From positions 2,517,878-2,581,877 of the forward strand of contig NC_133663.1 in assembly GCF_037893015.1 (NCBI RefSeq): 64,000 nt of DNA, in the 5' to 3' direction. Position 1 is the first letter of the stretch. Each line of letters begins with the position of its first letter. The notes under the pieces were generated by a model. It had not been told where the DNA came from and did no database searches. It worked only from the letters and a program-made list of their open reading frames with translations. This document shows, piece after piece, positions 9,690 to 22,042 of the stretch. Position numbers and translations under genes: made by a program. Source of the DNA: Macrotis lagotis (lineage: Eukaryota; Chordata; Mammalia; Peramelemorphia; Peramelidae).

Positions 9690-9995
9690 ATTGCTCCTAT
9701 CAGTGGTGGCTGGCACATAGTGGGCACTCTATAAATTTGTTCATGCCCCTTCTTTTCTTCCCACCTTCAGCTTGGTTGTCACATGCTGCAGTCTCAAACC
9801 CCAGGATTCTTTGTAGAGCACCTAAGGGTAAGGTATTCAGAGACATAGTCAGCTCCCATGGCTCATCTGCTCCAATTTGCTTTCTTATCTATTGGGGAGG
9901 ACAGAGATGGGTTCATCTGTGTCTCTTTAGGCCCAGCACTTGGTGCAATGCCACACATGTAGTCGGTGCCTACTAAACGTTCTCTGAATTGGATT
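9690..9995 (+). repeat. L2 3' end-like fragments
   Basis: Two pieces resemble the LINE-2 terminus: 'ggctggcacatagtgggcactctataaattt' (about 9704-9740) and 'cccagcacttggtgcaatgccacacatgtagtcggtgcctactaaacg' (about 9930-9985). Both are diverged. Confidence 0.55.
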
Positions 9996-10358
9996 GATGA
10001 TTCTAAGGTATATGATCTCCATTATTCAATACTGACTCATTAGACTTAAGACCCACAGTGCCATGTGTGTGTGTCCCATTTGAAACAAGATGTCCTATCC
10101 TTGAAGAGTAACCTGGGTCTGTGCCCAGTCCCTGTGGAGCATTCTGCCAAGCAAGGATCTGCAGAGATGTTAACCTTGGTGGTTCCATTGTGTCCTGGGG
10201 CCATCAGGGAAGACCCCAGGGCCACATTGGCCTTGTTCTTAGCTGCTCTGCTGCTTGTCATTTGGGACTTTTTGCCTGTTGACCTCCTCCTTGCTCTGTC
10301 TTCAGCCCTTTTCCAAGACTTCCCCAAACTCACCATTAGCTTGATTTCTTTCTATTTA

Positions 10359-10466
10359 TTTATTTAAGGCAATGGGGCTAAGAGTGACTTGCCCAAGGCC
10401 ACACAGCTAGGCAGTTATTTAGTGTCTAAGGCCAGATTTGATCCACTGTGCCACCTAGTAGCACCC
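10359..10466 (-). repeat. Short marsupial SINE, internally deleted
   Basis: Antisense copy with 'gcaatggggctaagagtgacttgcccaaggccacacagctaggcag', running directly from 'ggccagatttga' to 'tccactgtgccacctag'; the 'cctcctgactcc' part is missing. Confidence 0.88.
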
Positions 10467-12496
10467 TATTAACTTGATTTCCCATGGGAGTAAAAAGAAA
10501 GCCCCCACAATTCTCCACAGACCCAAATCTGGTTTTCCTTGTCTTTCCTTTTCTGACCTTGTCCTCCAAGAATAGTCAGGCCTCCTCAGTGATCCCATCA
10601 CAATCCCTGGCAGACAAGGACAGACTTTTGCCTGGGAGTTTAGAGCATCTCACAGATGTTAATGCCCAGTTCTTACCAGAATCCCAAGGGCAAGGAAAGT
10701 CAGGGCTCTCCTTTTCATCATGGTGGGCTTTCTTAAAAGCACTTTGGGGCCCCTGAGAAGTCTGCTTTGTGTCCATCCTTTCCAAGGTCACTTACTTGAG
10801 ACCAGGGGCTATCTCTTCCTGGATGAGATGATGGAGATGAGCCAACAACCCTGCCATGGAATCAGGCCTTATGAGACTTTGGAGTTGGAAGTATTCACTT
10901 GACTCCATGGTGGGGCTGTTGGCTCATCTTGACTCCCTTCCCCACCTGCCATGCCTTCTTTATCACCCTGGCTAAGGTAAGTTCCTCTTGGTCTCACTGA
11001 CCATGGCTTTCCATCAGGACAAATCTGACTAGTATGGAGTAATTGCGCCTGCAGGTCTGCCCTGTCCTGGGGCTTTCTGGCCCATGAGGATGCTTTGGGG
11101 GCAGTGGTGAACATTCCGTCTGATACTGTCCCCAGACTCTCTTCCACCCACCTGGTTTGTGATCATGTGATAATTTGGGGACCATGTTGTAAAATGAAGA
11201 AGGTTCAGAGTGCAGATTTGAGTCCTGTGGCCCCAAGTCCTAGACCCTCCCTAGCTTTCTCCCTAGATGCGGAGATCCTCTTCTAGGGAGGCGGCTCCCT
11301 GAGCCAAGGGACTGCATAGGGTGGCAGGGAGGGCCTTCTTGAAGCATTCAAGTTGTAGATTGGGACTGGAGTGCCTCGGCATCTGACCCTTCTGCCTCCT
11401 CCATGACCCTAGGCTGGACAGCTCAGTGGGTCCTCTGTGCCCCCCACCTGGGGCTTCCCCAGGGAGAGAGGAAATCCCCCTAGCTGGAGCTGGAGCATCC
11501 TATTCAGTTCTGGGCCCAAGGGGAAGGGCCTTGACTCCATGGCCTCTTTGGATCACTTGAGGCATTTGGGGTGTTCGGCCTTTGTTCAGACTATGGGGGG
11601 GTTGCGCTGGTGGGGTACTTGGCCACTGGGTTGCTGTGGGGAGGAGAGCTGTGCCCCCAGGGCAGAACGAGGAAGTGACAAAGGGGCAGATTCAGGCTGT
11701 CCCATCTCCAAGCCAGCTGCCTCAGAGGGCTTCAGTTTAGTGCGGGAGGGAGAAGGTGTGAGCTTGGGTGGGCTGTCAGGCCACCTTGGGCCTTAGGGGG
11801 TCTCTGCCAGGCTGAGGCCACCGTCCAAGGTGATGGCTGGGGTGCCCCAGGCCCTTGACTCCCAGGATTTCTGTGGGTCAGGGAGCACTCCAGATCACTG
11901 ATGTCAGAGGCAGGGACCTGCCAGCCAAGGACCACAGGACCCTGTGTGGTGGAATGGAAATTTCCAGAGAAAAACAGGGACCACGGACAGTGGGGCTGGG
12001 GCTGCAGCCTGCTTCCGGGAGGACTAAGGGATCCCAGAGAGGGCTCCCAAGGTGCTTTGACAGAGCTTTCCTTTGGTCCTTGCCTCTGGCTGGAAGCACT
12101 CTCCCTCCTCCCCCCAGCTGCAGCCTGCATCCTGCTGGACCAGCAGAGATGGTCTCTTCCCCCAGCCCTGGCCTTGGGCCTCCTCCCACCCAGTGTCTGT
12201 TCCTTGGGTCTCTTCCCAGTCCTTGGAGCCATGCCCAGGCTAAAGCTGCCTCCTGCCAGACCCATGGGGGAGGGGAGAGGGAGAGGGCACTTGGCTGGGT
12301 GAGCCCCCTGATTCCTGAGACAGATGTTTTCTCCCTGCCTTGGGAGCATTGATTTTTTTTTAAATTAAAATCTTCAGAGCTTGTTCCTTGGGCGCAGGGG
12401 TGGGTCCTCGCCCAGATGCCCCAGGAAGAAGCCAAGAATGTGATGAAATGCCTCTATCCTCCATAGTTCATGCCTGAGCCTTGGGGCTTACCCTGG

Positions 12497-12660
12497 CCTT
12501 AGATCATTAGACCACTAGAGTACCTGGCATCAGGAGGCCCTGAGTTCAAATCTAGTCCCAGGCTTTTCCTAGCTCTGTGACTGGTCAAGTCATTGAACCT
12601 CTGGCTGCTTCTGTTTCCTCTTTATAAAATGGGGATAATAGTCTGGGGAAGCCTCGGAAT
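12497..12660 (+). repeat. MIR/CORE-SINE
   Basis: Sense order is visible: 'catcaggaggccctgagttcaaatctagtccc', 'cctagctctgtgactggtcaagtcattgaacctct', then 'tttcctctttataaaatggggataatag'. This is the standard MIR CORE plus tail. Confidence 0.75.
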
Positions 12661-14379
12661 TCCTTCCTGGAATAACGAATTTGTTTGTTTGTTTTTTTAT
12701 TTACTTCACTTTTATTATGAACAAACACAATCTCAAGATCAGTAAGTGCACACACTGCTGAGGATTCCAAAGGAAAGCATTTGTATTGAGAAACAATCGT
12801 CAGATTTGCACCATAATAACCCGGTGGGGGGGGGGGGGTGCAGATGGAGCAGCCTCCCTGAGCTCCGGTACCACGTGAGCAGCCTCTGGCAGGGAGGGGC
12901 TGGGGAGGGGAGGATGGACTTGTGGCTGAGCTCTCGTCCCACCCCCCATCCCAGTCCACCCACAGGCTCCCCAAGGAAGTCATCCCCTGACTTGGCAGAG
13001 ATGGCCCAGGAGCAGCTGGTCGGGACCCCCCTAGCCATCTGGTTCAGCCCCTTGCCCATGGATGCATAGTTCTGACCAGGCATCAGGGGCAGGACTCGAA
13101 TCCATGGGCAAGTCCTTTGTAAATGCGTCTTAGTGGGGCTCCTGCCCACCCCTGGCACTGGTCCAGCCTCTGCTGACTCCCTCCCTGGGCTCTTTAAAAA
13201 GCCCCTGCTCTGCTTCTGTTTGTCCCCCCTCTGCAGCCTCTGCGAATGGTAAGGCTGGGCTTGGCTAGAGAGGAGGAGGAGGAGGGGAAAGGCATCTTGT
13301 TGTCAAGGCTTTTCCTGTTTTCTCCCTGCCCCTCTGCATCATCACCCTCCTCCTCCTGGGCTTGCTGCAGCCCGAGGCATCCAGCCAGCCCCTGCGCCCC
13401 CCACCCTGCTGGCTGCGTGACCCTGGCCAGCGAGGGAGGGATTGGGGGAGCTGCAGGATGATGGACAGCTCCCGCCTGCCTGCCGCAGAGGGGCTGGCGA
13501 GGAGGAGGGGAGGCCGGGGATTGGCGGAAGGGCTCTGCAGATGCAGCTGCCTGGCCACGTCGGGATGCTAAAGATGCTAAAGACGCTGTCGGAACCAGGG
13601 CCGGCCGGGGGGCTGGGGGCCCTCCCCGCACCCCTTCCCACAGTAAGCCTTTTCTGTTGTTGGGGGGTGGCTTGGGGGGTGTTCTCAGCCCCCAGCTCTG
13701 CTGTGGGGGCTGCCTTGGGGGTGGGGTTCTTGGGGTCTTTCCAAACATCATGGATGCCGATTGCGATGCCACCGTCTGTGGAGCATTCTTAGAGCTTTCC
13801 TAGAAATGGCTTTTTATTTCTCTGTGGCCCAGAGAAGAGCAGATAAAATGATGATAACAATCCATCTGTTCACAGATTCCACAGGTGTTTGCCAAGTGCT
13901 GACTCGGGGCCCAGCCCTGTGCTTGGCAGAAGGAAAAATCCTCCTCACCTCATGGCAGGCTCATTCCTTTGGGGGAGAGTAACATGGAAAGATCCCCAGC
14001 TTGGCCTCAGTTTCCTTTTCTGTAAAAGGAGGGGGGGAGGGCCCGATGGCCTCAGGAGCTCCTCCAGAGCTGGATCCCTTTTTGAACCTTCATTTTTGGA
14101 GGCCGAGAAGGGGGAGAAACATCATAAATAAGACTTTAGAGATGGAGTCGTCACCTGGTTTGGTCCTGATGTCTGATTTGTTACTGATGCAGATCTTTCT
14201 AGCCCCATCTTTAAGGTCTTGTTCAGACAACAAGGGAGCTGGGCTGTAAGGGTGGTCAGTCCAGCATAGGATCACAGAATTGGGCCTTGGGGACCATGGA
14301 GCCCAGCTCTTCCTGGGCCCCAGAGAGAGGAAGCCAGGTGACCAAGGCACATTTTTAACCCTTAGCCATAGCATCATGT

Positions 14380-14460
14380 CCGGGGCCAGGAACACAAAGA
14401 CAAATGAATTGCTTTCTGTCCTCAAGGAGCTTACTTCTATAGGGACAAAGACAATTCTGC
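14380..14460 (+). repeat. Ancient dispersed repeat fragment, family not assigned
   Basis: The phrase 'ctgtcctcaaggagcttacttctatagggacaaagacaa' recurs as 'accgtcctcaaggagcttacattctactgg' at 63255-63285. It is a familiar mammal-wide repeat phrase, but I cannot name the family with confidence. Confidence 0.5.
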
Positions 14461-15140
14461 CCCCTGAGACTCATCCCTGGGCCGCCTCCACTCAACGGTC
14501 CCTAAGGGATTGGCAGGCTGCTGCCCGGGCCTCTGACTCTGCAGATCCAGATTCTTTATCTTAGGCCAGATCTGGTAGGGGCTGGCACCAGACCTTCTTG
14601 GATCACCCAACAGTTAACTACAGCCCAGAAAGGATGCTCAGCCAGAACATGCTCACACAGGGGGGCGTTGGGTGGAGGAGATGACACCTCCTGGGGGGTC
14701 CCAACCAGTCGAGCGGCCGGACCCCTCCTGGGGCTGACCTCTAGCAGCCGAGGCCTCAGTCCCTTGGGCTGATGAGAAGTTGGGACCACCAGCTCAGCCA
14801 GCCCCTCAGATCCTGCTTCTTCCACATCCTTCCAGGGGCCAGTGGGCCTTTCCTCCTGTGGGGCCGGCCTGGAGCCAGCCAGGAGCACTTTGGCCTTAGC
14901 CTGGCCTTGACTAAGAACGTGATTCCCTCCTAGGAGAGAGGGATCATCTCTCTTTGGCTGAGGTGGGGAGAGAGATGGGTGGGGCTGTGGTTGGAAAAGA
15001 CCCTTTAGTCCTGTTTGTCTAGGACCCTGGGTTTCCCAGCTGGAGGCTGAGGCCCAGAGAGGGGAGGGGCCGGGGGCAGGTGGAGTCAGAGTTCAGAGCC
15101 AGGTGTTTGAAAAGCCCATCTTCATTCCACTGTACTGGGT

Positions 15141-15306
15141 TCTTTTTTTTTTTTTAGGGTTTTTTTTTTTGCAAGGCAAATGGGGTTAAATGGCTTGCCC
15201 AAGGGCACACAGCTAGGTAATTATTAAGTGTCTGTGATCGGATTTGAACCCAGGTCCTCCTGACTCCAAGGGCCGGTGCTTTATGCACTACGCTACCTAG
15301 CCACCA
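15141..15306 (-). repeat. Short marsupial SINE
   Basis: Full antisense copy with a double poly(T) tail at 15143-15172, then 'gcaaggcaaatggggttaaatggcttgcccaagg' through 'ctacctagccacc'. Confidence 0.93.
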
Positions 15307-15365
15307 CCTGTACCAGGTTCTTAACAGCTCATGGAGCTGAAAGCTTAGAGAAATGTTGTAGAACG

Positions 15366-15955
15366 TTTCCCCCTTTCTTCCATTTTCCCCACTTCCCCTT
15401 TCCCTCTTCTCCCTTCCTCCTTCCCCCTTCTTTCCCCTTCTCTATTACTTCTCCCCCATCCCTTCTTCCTCTTTCCCCTTCTTTCTTCTCTTTTCCCTTC
15501 TCCCTTCCTCTCTCCCTCCTTTCTCTTTCCTCTTCCCCTTCCTCTTTTCTTCTCCCTTCTCCTATTTTCTCTCTTTTCTCCTTTTCCTTCTCTCTTTCCC
15601 CTTCTCCTTTCGCCTTTCTGTCTTCCTCTTCTCCCTTCTCTCCCTTCCTTTTTCCTTCCTCTTCCCCTTCTTCCTCTCTTCCCCTTCCCCTTCTCCTTTC
15701 CTCCTTCTCTCTTCTGTCTCCCTACCATTTTATTTTTTTTAAGTTTTTTTAAAATTTTGGGTACTGGGGTTAAGTGACTTGCCCAAGGTCACACAACTAG
15801 GCAATTATGTGTCTGAGGTTGGAATTGAACTCGGTCCTCCTGACTCCAGGGCCAGTGCTTTAACCATGTGCCACCTAGCTTCCCCTCCACCATTTCCCCT
15901 TCCTCCTTCTTCCTTTTTCCTTCCTTCTCTTCTTCCTCCCACTCCCTGTCTTTAA
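15366..15955 (+). repeat. Polypyrimidine (CT-rich) tract, split by a SINE
   Basis: Nearly pure C/T sequence runs from about 15366 to 15728 and resumes at 15887-15955 after a SINE. Both arms have the same irregular 'ttcctcttcccc' texture, so this was one ~430-bp tract before insertion. Confidence 0.88.
15732..15885 (-). repeat. Short marsupial SINE inserted in the polypyrimidine tract
   Basis: Antisense copy, 'tttttttaagttttttt...ggggttaagtgacttgcccaaggtcacacaactag' to 'gtgccacctagcttcccc'. Candidate target-site duplications are 'ccctaccattt' on the left and 'cctccaccattt' on the right. Confidence 0.9.
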
Positions 15956-16235
15956 TGTTGATCTCTTCTCCAGGAATATTGGGACCAGCTATTTAGGGCC
16001 ATGGTCTTGGTTGATGTGGGAATGGAACAGATTGAAGATTAGAGGAAATTTTAGTTTCTTAAAGTAAAAACGTTCAGAGCCAGTCTACAATGGTCTATTT
16101 TCATGGGTTTGGATATATTTTATCATTGTTTTTTATCCATCACTTCTTTGGGGTGGCCTCTTGTCTGAGATTGAGTTTTAGCCTATTCTTGGCATCAGGA
16201 TGATCACAGTCAGGAGCTGGAATGTTCACTGGACG

Positions 16236-16455
16236 TGGCATCATGGTCAGCAAGGCAGTGTGCCATAGACAGAGTGTTGGGCTGGAGTAAGCAAGATCTG
16301 AATTCAAATCCTGCCTCAGGCACAGACTTGCTATATGATTATAAGCATGTCACTTTAACCTTTCTTAGCCTCAGATTTTTGAACTGGGAAAATCATAGTA
16401 TCTACCTCACAGGGTAGATGTGAGGATCACATGAGAGAGCATACCTGAAAGCTTC
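16236..16455 (+). repeat. MIR/CORE-SINE, long copy
   Basis: Sense copy with 'gatctgaattcaaatcctgcctcaggcac', 'ttgctatatgattataagcatgtcactttaacc', 'cctcagatttttgaactgggaaaatcat' and the terminal 'ctacctcacagggtagatgtgaggatcacatgagag'. Nearly the full MIR length is present. Confidence 0.8.
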
Positions 16456-16599
16456 ACAAAAGGAAAAAAAAGGAAACACCCTGCCCCACAGAAGCAGTCT
16501 ATGAAACAAGTCTGCCCTCCCCCTGCAAGGGGCAGGTGCGGAGCCAGGCAGGATTTGACAGCATTCTTTTGACTCTTCCTCGTCGTCCTTTCCATTTAC

Positions 16600-17149
16600 A
16601 TGGTTGTAGTTGCTGGGACTTCCCTCTGCATCAGTTCATGGAGACCTTTCTGGGCTTCTCCAGATTCATCTCATGCATCATTTCTGACAGCGCAGTCCTA
16701 TTCTAGAACATGAATGGATCACATTTTGTGGACCCAGTCCCCGGTCAGGGGACATCTACTGCACTTCCCTGTTCTGAGCTGTCACACGGGGATTGCTATT
16801 AGCATCCTGGTGTTTATGAAGACTGTTCTTAAAGATTGCTTCCTTGGGCTATTATCCCAATAATGGAATCTGGTTCTAAAGATGGGGATGGCTAAGTTAC
16901 TTTGCACAATTCCAAATTGTTTTCCCACTGACCGTACCGCTTCAGTTCCACTAACAGTGTATTGGGGTGCCTATCATCCCTCAACCTCACCAATATCAAC
17001 TATTGCCATCATTGGTTATTTTTGCCAATTTGCAAAGTATTACTTAAAACCTTAGAGTTTATTTGCATTTCTCTTTTTAGTGATTTGGGCTATTTGAGTG
17101 TTACTGCTTTTCAGTTCTTTTGAGAACTGGATGGAAATGGTTTTTGGAG

Positions 17150-17196
<47 letters not shown>

Positions 17197-18000
17197 CATA
17201 ACTTGAATATCAAATTCTTATCTGAAAAGTTTAATCCAGAAATTCCCCCCATTTGACTGCTTTCTTTCTTGTCGTAGCAGTCTTGTTGTCTTTGCAGTTG
17301 TGTATGATCGAAGTCCTCTCTTTTATTGTTGGTGACTACCTCTGGCCCTGGCCTAGTCCAGCATCTGCCCCCCTCAGAACTGTGAAAGGCCTGCCATCTG
17401 TCTCTCTTCCAAGGTGCTCTGAGAGTGTGATCTTCCACATTAAAGTCACAGATCCACTTGGAACATATTTGGGAACATCCTGTAAGGGGTTGATTTATGC
17501 CTAATTTCTTTCAGGCTGTTTTTTAGTTTTTCAGCAGTTTTATCAAATCTGGAATTCTTCCTAAGTTTATTTTTCCCTCCTTCCTGAGCACTGAGTTATT
17601 GAGTTCTATCATGTCTGATTCTCCCTCGTTCCCTTTGATTCCCTCTTTAATCATTTCCTTAATATTCTAGATCTCTCGTTTTTCCAAATGAATTTATCAT
17701 TTTTCAAGCACTGCAAAGTAACTATTTAATCATTGGATTGATATGGCTTTAAAATGTTAATTAACCTTTATTGTATTTTCATTTTCATTTTTTATATTTT
17801 TTCCATATATTTCATATATTTTTTCATATTTTATTTTATTGATTTGGCCCATAAATGAACACTGAATATTTCTACCTGTTTAAGTTGTTCTCTATATTTT
17901 TTAAGGATTACTTTATAATTGAATCTATATTTTTATACAATTTTTTTATAATTTTATATATTTTATATGTATATATAAAATTTAATATATTTTAAGAGGT
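16600..18000 (-). repeat. LINE-1 3' UTR, diverged antisense copy
   Basis: It contains recognisable antisense L1 3' UTR phrases: 'tgcatcagttcatggagacctttctgggcttc', 'cccactgaccgtaccgcttcagttccactaacagtgtattgg', 'atttgcatttctctttttagtgatttgg'. Beyond about 17500 the match fades into AT-rich sequence. No reading frame survives. Confidence 0.65.
17151..17193 (+). repeat. (TG)n microsatellite
   Basis: About 21 uninterrupted TG units, lying inside the L1 3' UTR copy. Confidence 0.98.
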
Positions 18001-18360
18001 TGATCCCCGATATTTTCTTTTCTTTTTTCTTTTTTTTTCTGTTTTTTTCCCCTTTTTCAAAAAAATTTCTTTTCATCCATTTGTACATGTATATTTCCAA
18101 GTTAGAAAGTTTCCCTCTCCCCTCCCTTCCCACCCTCTTGCCTCGGTTGGGAATGGTCAGGTATTTTGTTAAACATTTATAAATTAATAGTTTTTGGCAT
18201 GAGGAATTAGGATCAAGGGAAAGAGATACACAAGAGATAATTGTTATAAAGTGTTCAATCAGATTCAGTAGGGGTGGTTTATTTTCTGTGTATTTCATTT
18301 TTTTGTTTTTCGTCCTCTGGTTGGGGATGATATAGTCCATAATCTTGTCAAATACAGTTG
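18000..18360 (-). repeat. LINE-1-type 3' end, antisense
   Basis: A T-rich start (18010-18070) is followed by 'catccatttgtacatgtatatttccaagttagaaagtttccctctcccctccc'. This is the same layout as the 3' end at 45668, where 'catccacttgcatatttataagttacacaattttcttt' precedes a C run. Confidence 0.55.
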
Positions 18361-18559
18361 TCTTAGCAATCCCTGATATTTTATGCATTTTGTAGTTATT
18401 TGATATCATTCTTGTTGTTGTTTGATATGAAAGATTTTCCCTTAGTGCCTCTTAGATTTTTAAAATTAGCATTATGAAAATGTGGTTTTATTTGAATATT
18501 TATTTCAGTTTTGTTGAATATTATTATCTCGATTAATATTTTTCCTGATTCAATAGGAT

Positions 18560-18930
18560 TTTCCAATTAACTCATCATATTGTTAGTAAATACTCGTGAG
18601 GAGAGAGGGCATACTTATCTTACTCTGTATTTATTGGAAAAAGATCTAGTGGTTTTTTTCATTGTATAGAGGTTGCCTTTTGGTTTTAGATATTTGATCC
18701 TTCTTTACCTGTATGTTGTCAAAAAATGTCTTTCTTGTGATATAATCATTTTGTGTTTAATATGATTGATTATATTGATTGTTTTCCTAATGTTGATCCA
18801 TCCTTGCATCCCTGGTATAAATCTCACTTGGTCATAATGATTTCATTGACAGATTGTTGTACTTCGTTTGGTAAGATTTTTATTCTTTCATGTTTATATT
18901 TTTATTCCTGTTTTCTGAAGGTTCTAGTAA
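18560..18930 (-). pseudogene. LINE-1 ORF2 reverse-transcriptase fragment
   Basis: Translating the - strand around 18776-18838 gives [14 protein letters not shown] followed by [12 protein letters not shown]. That is the L1 ORF2 finger/palm motif ([17 protein letters not shown] in active elements). The surrounding frame is broken and no complete protein is encoded. It is a dead remnant inside intron 2, oriented opposite to XXYLT1. Confidence 0.8.
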
Positions 18931-19291
18931 TATATCCCCATAGCAGATGGTGCCTGCTTTTGGTGTTCTTGCATCACCGTAGTATCCCCTATAGCTCTGC
19001 CCCCTCCTCTGCCCTAGAGCCATTTCATATGACAAATAGTATTTTTTAAGAAAAGGAAAAACATCAACACAGCTGATCAATACATTGAGAAAACCCAAAA
19101 AACTATGCTGTGTCTAATATCTATGACCTTCCCACCTCCACAAAAAAGCTGATGGAGCTGTCTTCTCATATCTCTAATTTTGAAGACATTATCTTTTTTA
19201 TGGTTTTTAATTTTTTAATACCAATTCATTGCTCAGTCTTTACAATATGGTTTCCTTCCCCACCACTTCATTGAAACTGTTATCTTTTTTA

Positions 19292-19735
19292 GAAAGATTT
19301 TATTTATTTTGAGTTTTACCATTTTCCCCCAATTCTTGCTTCCCTCCACCCACCACCCACCCCCCACAGAAGGCGGTCTGTTAGTCTTCATAATGTTTCC
19401 ATGATATACATTGATCTCAGTGATGAGGGAGAAATCAGATCCTTGAACAAGAAAAGTAGTATAAGAAAGCAGAATTGCATAATAAGATAATGGTTTTTTT
19501 TTCCTAAATTAAAGGTAATAGTCCTTGGTCTTTGTTCAAACTCCATAGTTGTTTCTTTCTCTGGATACAGATGGTATTCTCCATGGCAGACAGCCCCAAA
19601 TTATCCCTGATTGTTGCACTGATGGGATGAGGGAGTTCATCAGGATTGATCATCGTCCCCATGTTGCTGTTAGGATGTACGATGTTCTTCTGGTTCTGCT
19701 TAGCTCCCTCAGCAAAAGATCATTGTCTTTATAAT
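19292..19735 (-). repeat. Marsupial LINE-1 3' terminal segment
   Basis: Antisense copy beginning at 'agaaagattttatttattttgagttttacc', with a C-rich patch, then 'gtttccatgatatacattgatctcagt' and 'ccccatgttgctgttaggatgtacgatgttcttctggttctgct'. Sister copies are at 22431-22888, 29972-30312 and, in sense, 30740-31275. Confidence 0.8.
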
Positions 19736-20090
19736 TTTGATATACTTTTGATATTTGGTGTGTTCCTGTTCTTTCCATTATATAATTGTAGTTTTTGGAT
19801 CTAGTGTTTTCTTGGTTCTGCTGACTTCAGTCTGCATCAGTTCATATAGATCTTTTCTGGTTTCTAAATTATTTATTGCACATCGTTTTTTTAATAAATA
19901 TATTTATTGATTTATTTTTTCCAGTTAAGGTAGTTTTCAATAATCATTTTTGGTAAGGGTTGAGTTCCATATTTTTTTCCTCTCCCTCCTTTCTTTGTCC
20001 CCTTCCTTTGACCAAGAATAATCTAATATGCGGAGGCTATTATGGGAATGACCACATTGTTGTTTGTCTTTCATTTTCAATTCTTTTTTT
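19736..20090 (-). repeat. Older LINE-1 3' UTR sequence
   Basis: Antisense phrases such as 'ttggttctgctgacttcagtctgcatcagttcatatagatcttttctgg' and a T-rich 3' end with 'gtagttttcaataatcatttttggtaagg' place this in the older L1 3' UTR class. Confidence 0.6.
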
Positions 20091-20096
20091 TGGTTG

Positions 20097-20240
20097 TTGT
20101 TTTTTGCAATGCAGTGGGGTGAAGTGGCTTGTCCAAGGCCACACAGCTAGGTCATTATTAAGTGTCTGAGGCCGGATTTGAACTCAGGTACTCTTGACTC
20201 CAGGGCCGGTGCTTTATCCACTACACCACCTAGCTGCCCC
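20097..20240 (-). repeat. Short marsupial SINE
   Basis: Complete antisense copy ending 'ccactacaccacctagctgcccc'. The tail is 'gttgttttttgcaatgcagtggggtgaagtggcttg'. Confidence 0.94.
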
Positions 20241-21094
20241 TAGAGGATCACATTTGTCAGGAGACTTGGCCAAGTCTGGTCCAGGTAGGAGAAGGGGTCT
20301 CCCTGGCCAAGATTTATGACCTGGGAAGTAGAGCCTGGGGCAGCTGGAGATGAGGGCAGGGCCAGATATTTCAGCTCCTTGGTCCCCTGGGGTTGGTCTG
20401 ACAGCATCTCCCTGCCCAGCAGAGAGACCCCAACAAACTGCCTCGAATCTGGTCCCAGCCAGCCAGCCATATGTTTGTGGCTGAAAGGAGTTGGCCGAGA
20501 ACACCTGAGGCATGGCATCAGTCCAATACTCAGATTTGATTCTTGGTTGGCTTTGGAAAGAGGCTGATGGGATATCCGGGGCAGCAGACAGGCTGGAGTC
20601 AGGGGCCCTGGTGCTGCCCCCCATCCCTGGGTGAACTTAGAGATCCCCTTGCCTCGCTCGGCTCTTTCCTCTTCTTTAAGATGAGAGGATGGGCTGGTTG
20701 ACCTTCGAACTCCCAAGTTTCTGATCTCCTGCCATGCGGAGGTCTGAGAAGGACCAAGACCCTTCACATTTTGGGGAGATGCCTCTTGGTGATTTGACAT
20801 GGGTGATAGTTTACAATGAGATGATCCACATACTTTGCAGCCATCGTGCATTCTCAGTCACTGGTAGTCGAGTTAAATAAAAGTGAGGTGGACAGTCTGG
20901 TCAGGACAGTTGGGCAGTACCCCACCGGGGGTGGCTGTGCTTCTTTTTCTTGGCTGCCTCTTTGGCCCAGCAATTTCCTGCCCTTCCCACACTGCTTTTG
21001 GCAGCCCTCCAATCCAGGGCAAAGGCGTCTTTGGGCACAGGTGCCCCAGCCTTCCAGAATGAGATTGCCTGCCCTCCCCAGAGCAGACGCGTTC

Positions 21095-21180
21095 CTGCTT
21101 CATATCCCCGGTGCTGTGCCCAGGGCCTAGCATGCAGGAGGTACTAAATCAATGCTTTGGACTGTCTGACTGACTCTGGT
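21095..21180 (+). repeat. L2 3' end-like fragment
   Basis: 'ccccggtgctgtgcccagggcctagcatgcaggaggtactaaatcaatgctttgg' follows the LINE-2 terminal consensus. A shorter echo follows at 21243-21310. Confidence 0.55.
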
Positions 21181-21254
21181 CTGGCTTCTGGAAAAGCCTA
21201 GCATGGACTCCAGCTCCACCACGGGTGCTTAGCTTTTGTCCCTGCATGCCCAGA

Positions 21255-21302
21255 GCCTTGTATGCAGTTGGTGTATGCAGTTGGTGTACACAGTTGGTGT
21301 TT
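21255..21302 (+). repeat. Short tandem repeat of 'cagttggtgta'
   Basis: The phrase 'gcagttggtgtatgcagttggtgtacacagttggtgt' contains three head-to-tail copies of about 14 bases. Confidence 0.85.
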
Positions 21303-21614
21303 AATGGATGCCTCTGGACCGGTTAACTGCTTGCCCAAGGTCACACTAGACCCACCTACTCTGACTCCACCTCCAGTGCCCTCCCTGCCCACCTTCTCTG
21401 GCAGTACCTTGACTAGAGTCTCTTTCCTCTTTTCTGACATTCTTCCTGCCCATCGCCCCTCTTGGCTCTTGTGTCCCCTCTTGTGATTCAGGAAAACTTG
21501 TGAGAGAGGAAAGCACTGACCATGTTCCCTCCTCAAGGGTCATGCATTGGGTCAAGCCCCTGACCATGGGCGCAGGGTGGGCCACTGGCCACCCGACCTC
21601 TGGGGAGCAGAAGT

Positions 21615-22011
21615 TCAAATTGCTTTCCAGAAGGGCAGACCATTCAAGTTCCCCAGCAGTGTATCAGCATACCCCTCCTCCTACAGCCCCCCCAGTACCC
21701 CCCCATCTGTTCTTCATTTTGTAGGTTGAGTCCTCGGTGTGTGGGCATGTGCATTCCTCCTGTTATTATTAGTGAACTGGAGTGGTTTTTTAATATGATA
21801 ATTAGTAGTTGATCTTTCTTTGAGAAGTATTCAAATTCTTTGCCTTTTGATCTATTGGGATATGACTTTTGGTTATGGTTCCTCTCTCTTTTTCTATTAT
21901 TTTTTATGTATTCTGGAATATAAACATGAAAATAGGTTTGTCTTATAAGTATTCTATTTACTACTTACACACATGTCTAGGCACATGCATGCATGTATCT
22001 ACATGTTAGAT

Positions 22012-22042
<31 letters not shown>

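Noticed and set aside
13200..13770. GC-rich intronic stretch as an alternative exon or second CpG promoter
   Set aside because: It is GC-rich with long frames on both strands, but shows no coherent coding signal, splice pairing or CpG density like 1200-2700.
15276..15752. 158-residue Ser/Phe/Pro-rich frame and its antisense Lys/Arg/Glu/Gly-rich frame
   Set aside because: Both are translations of the polypyrimidine tract.
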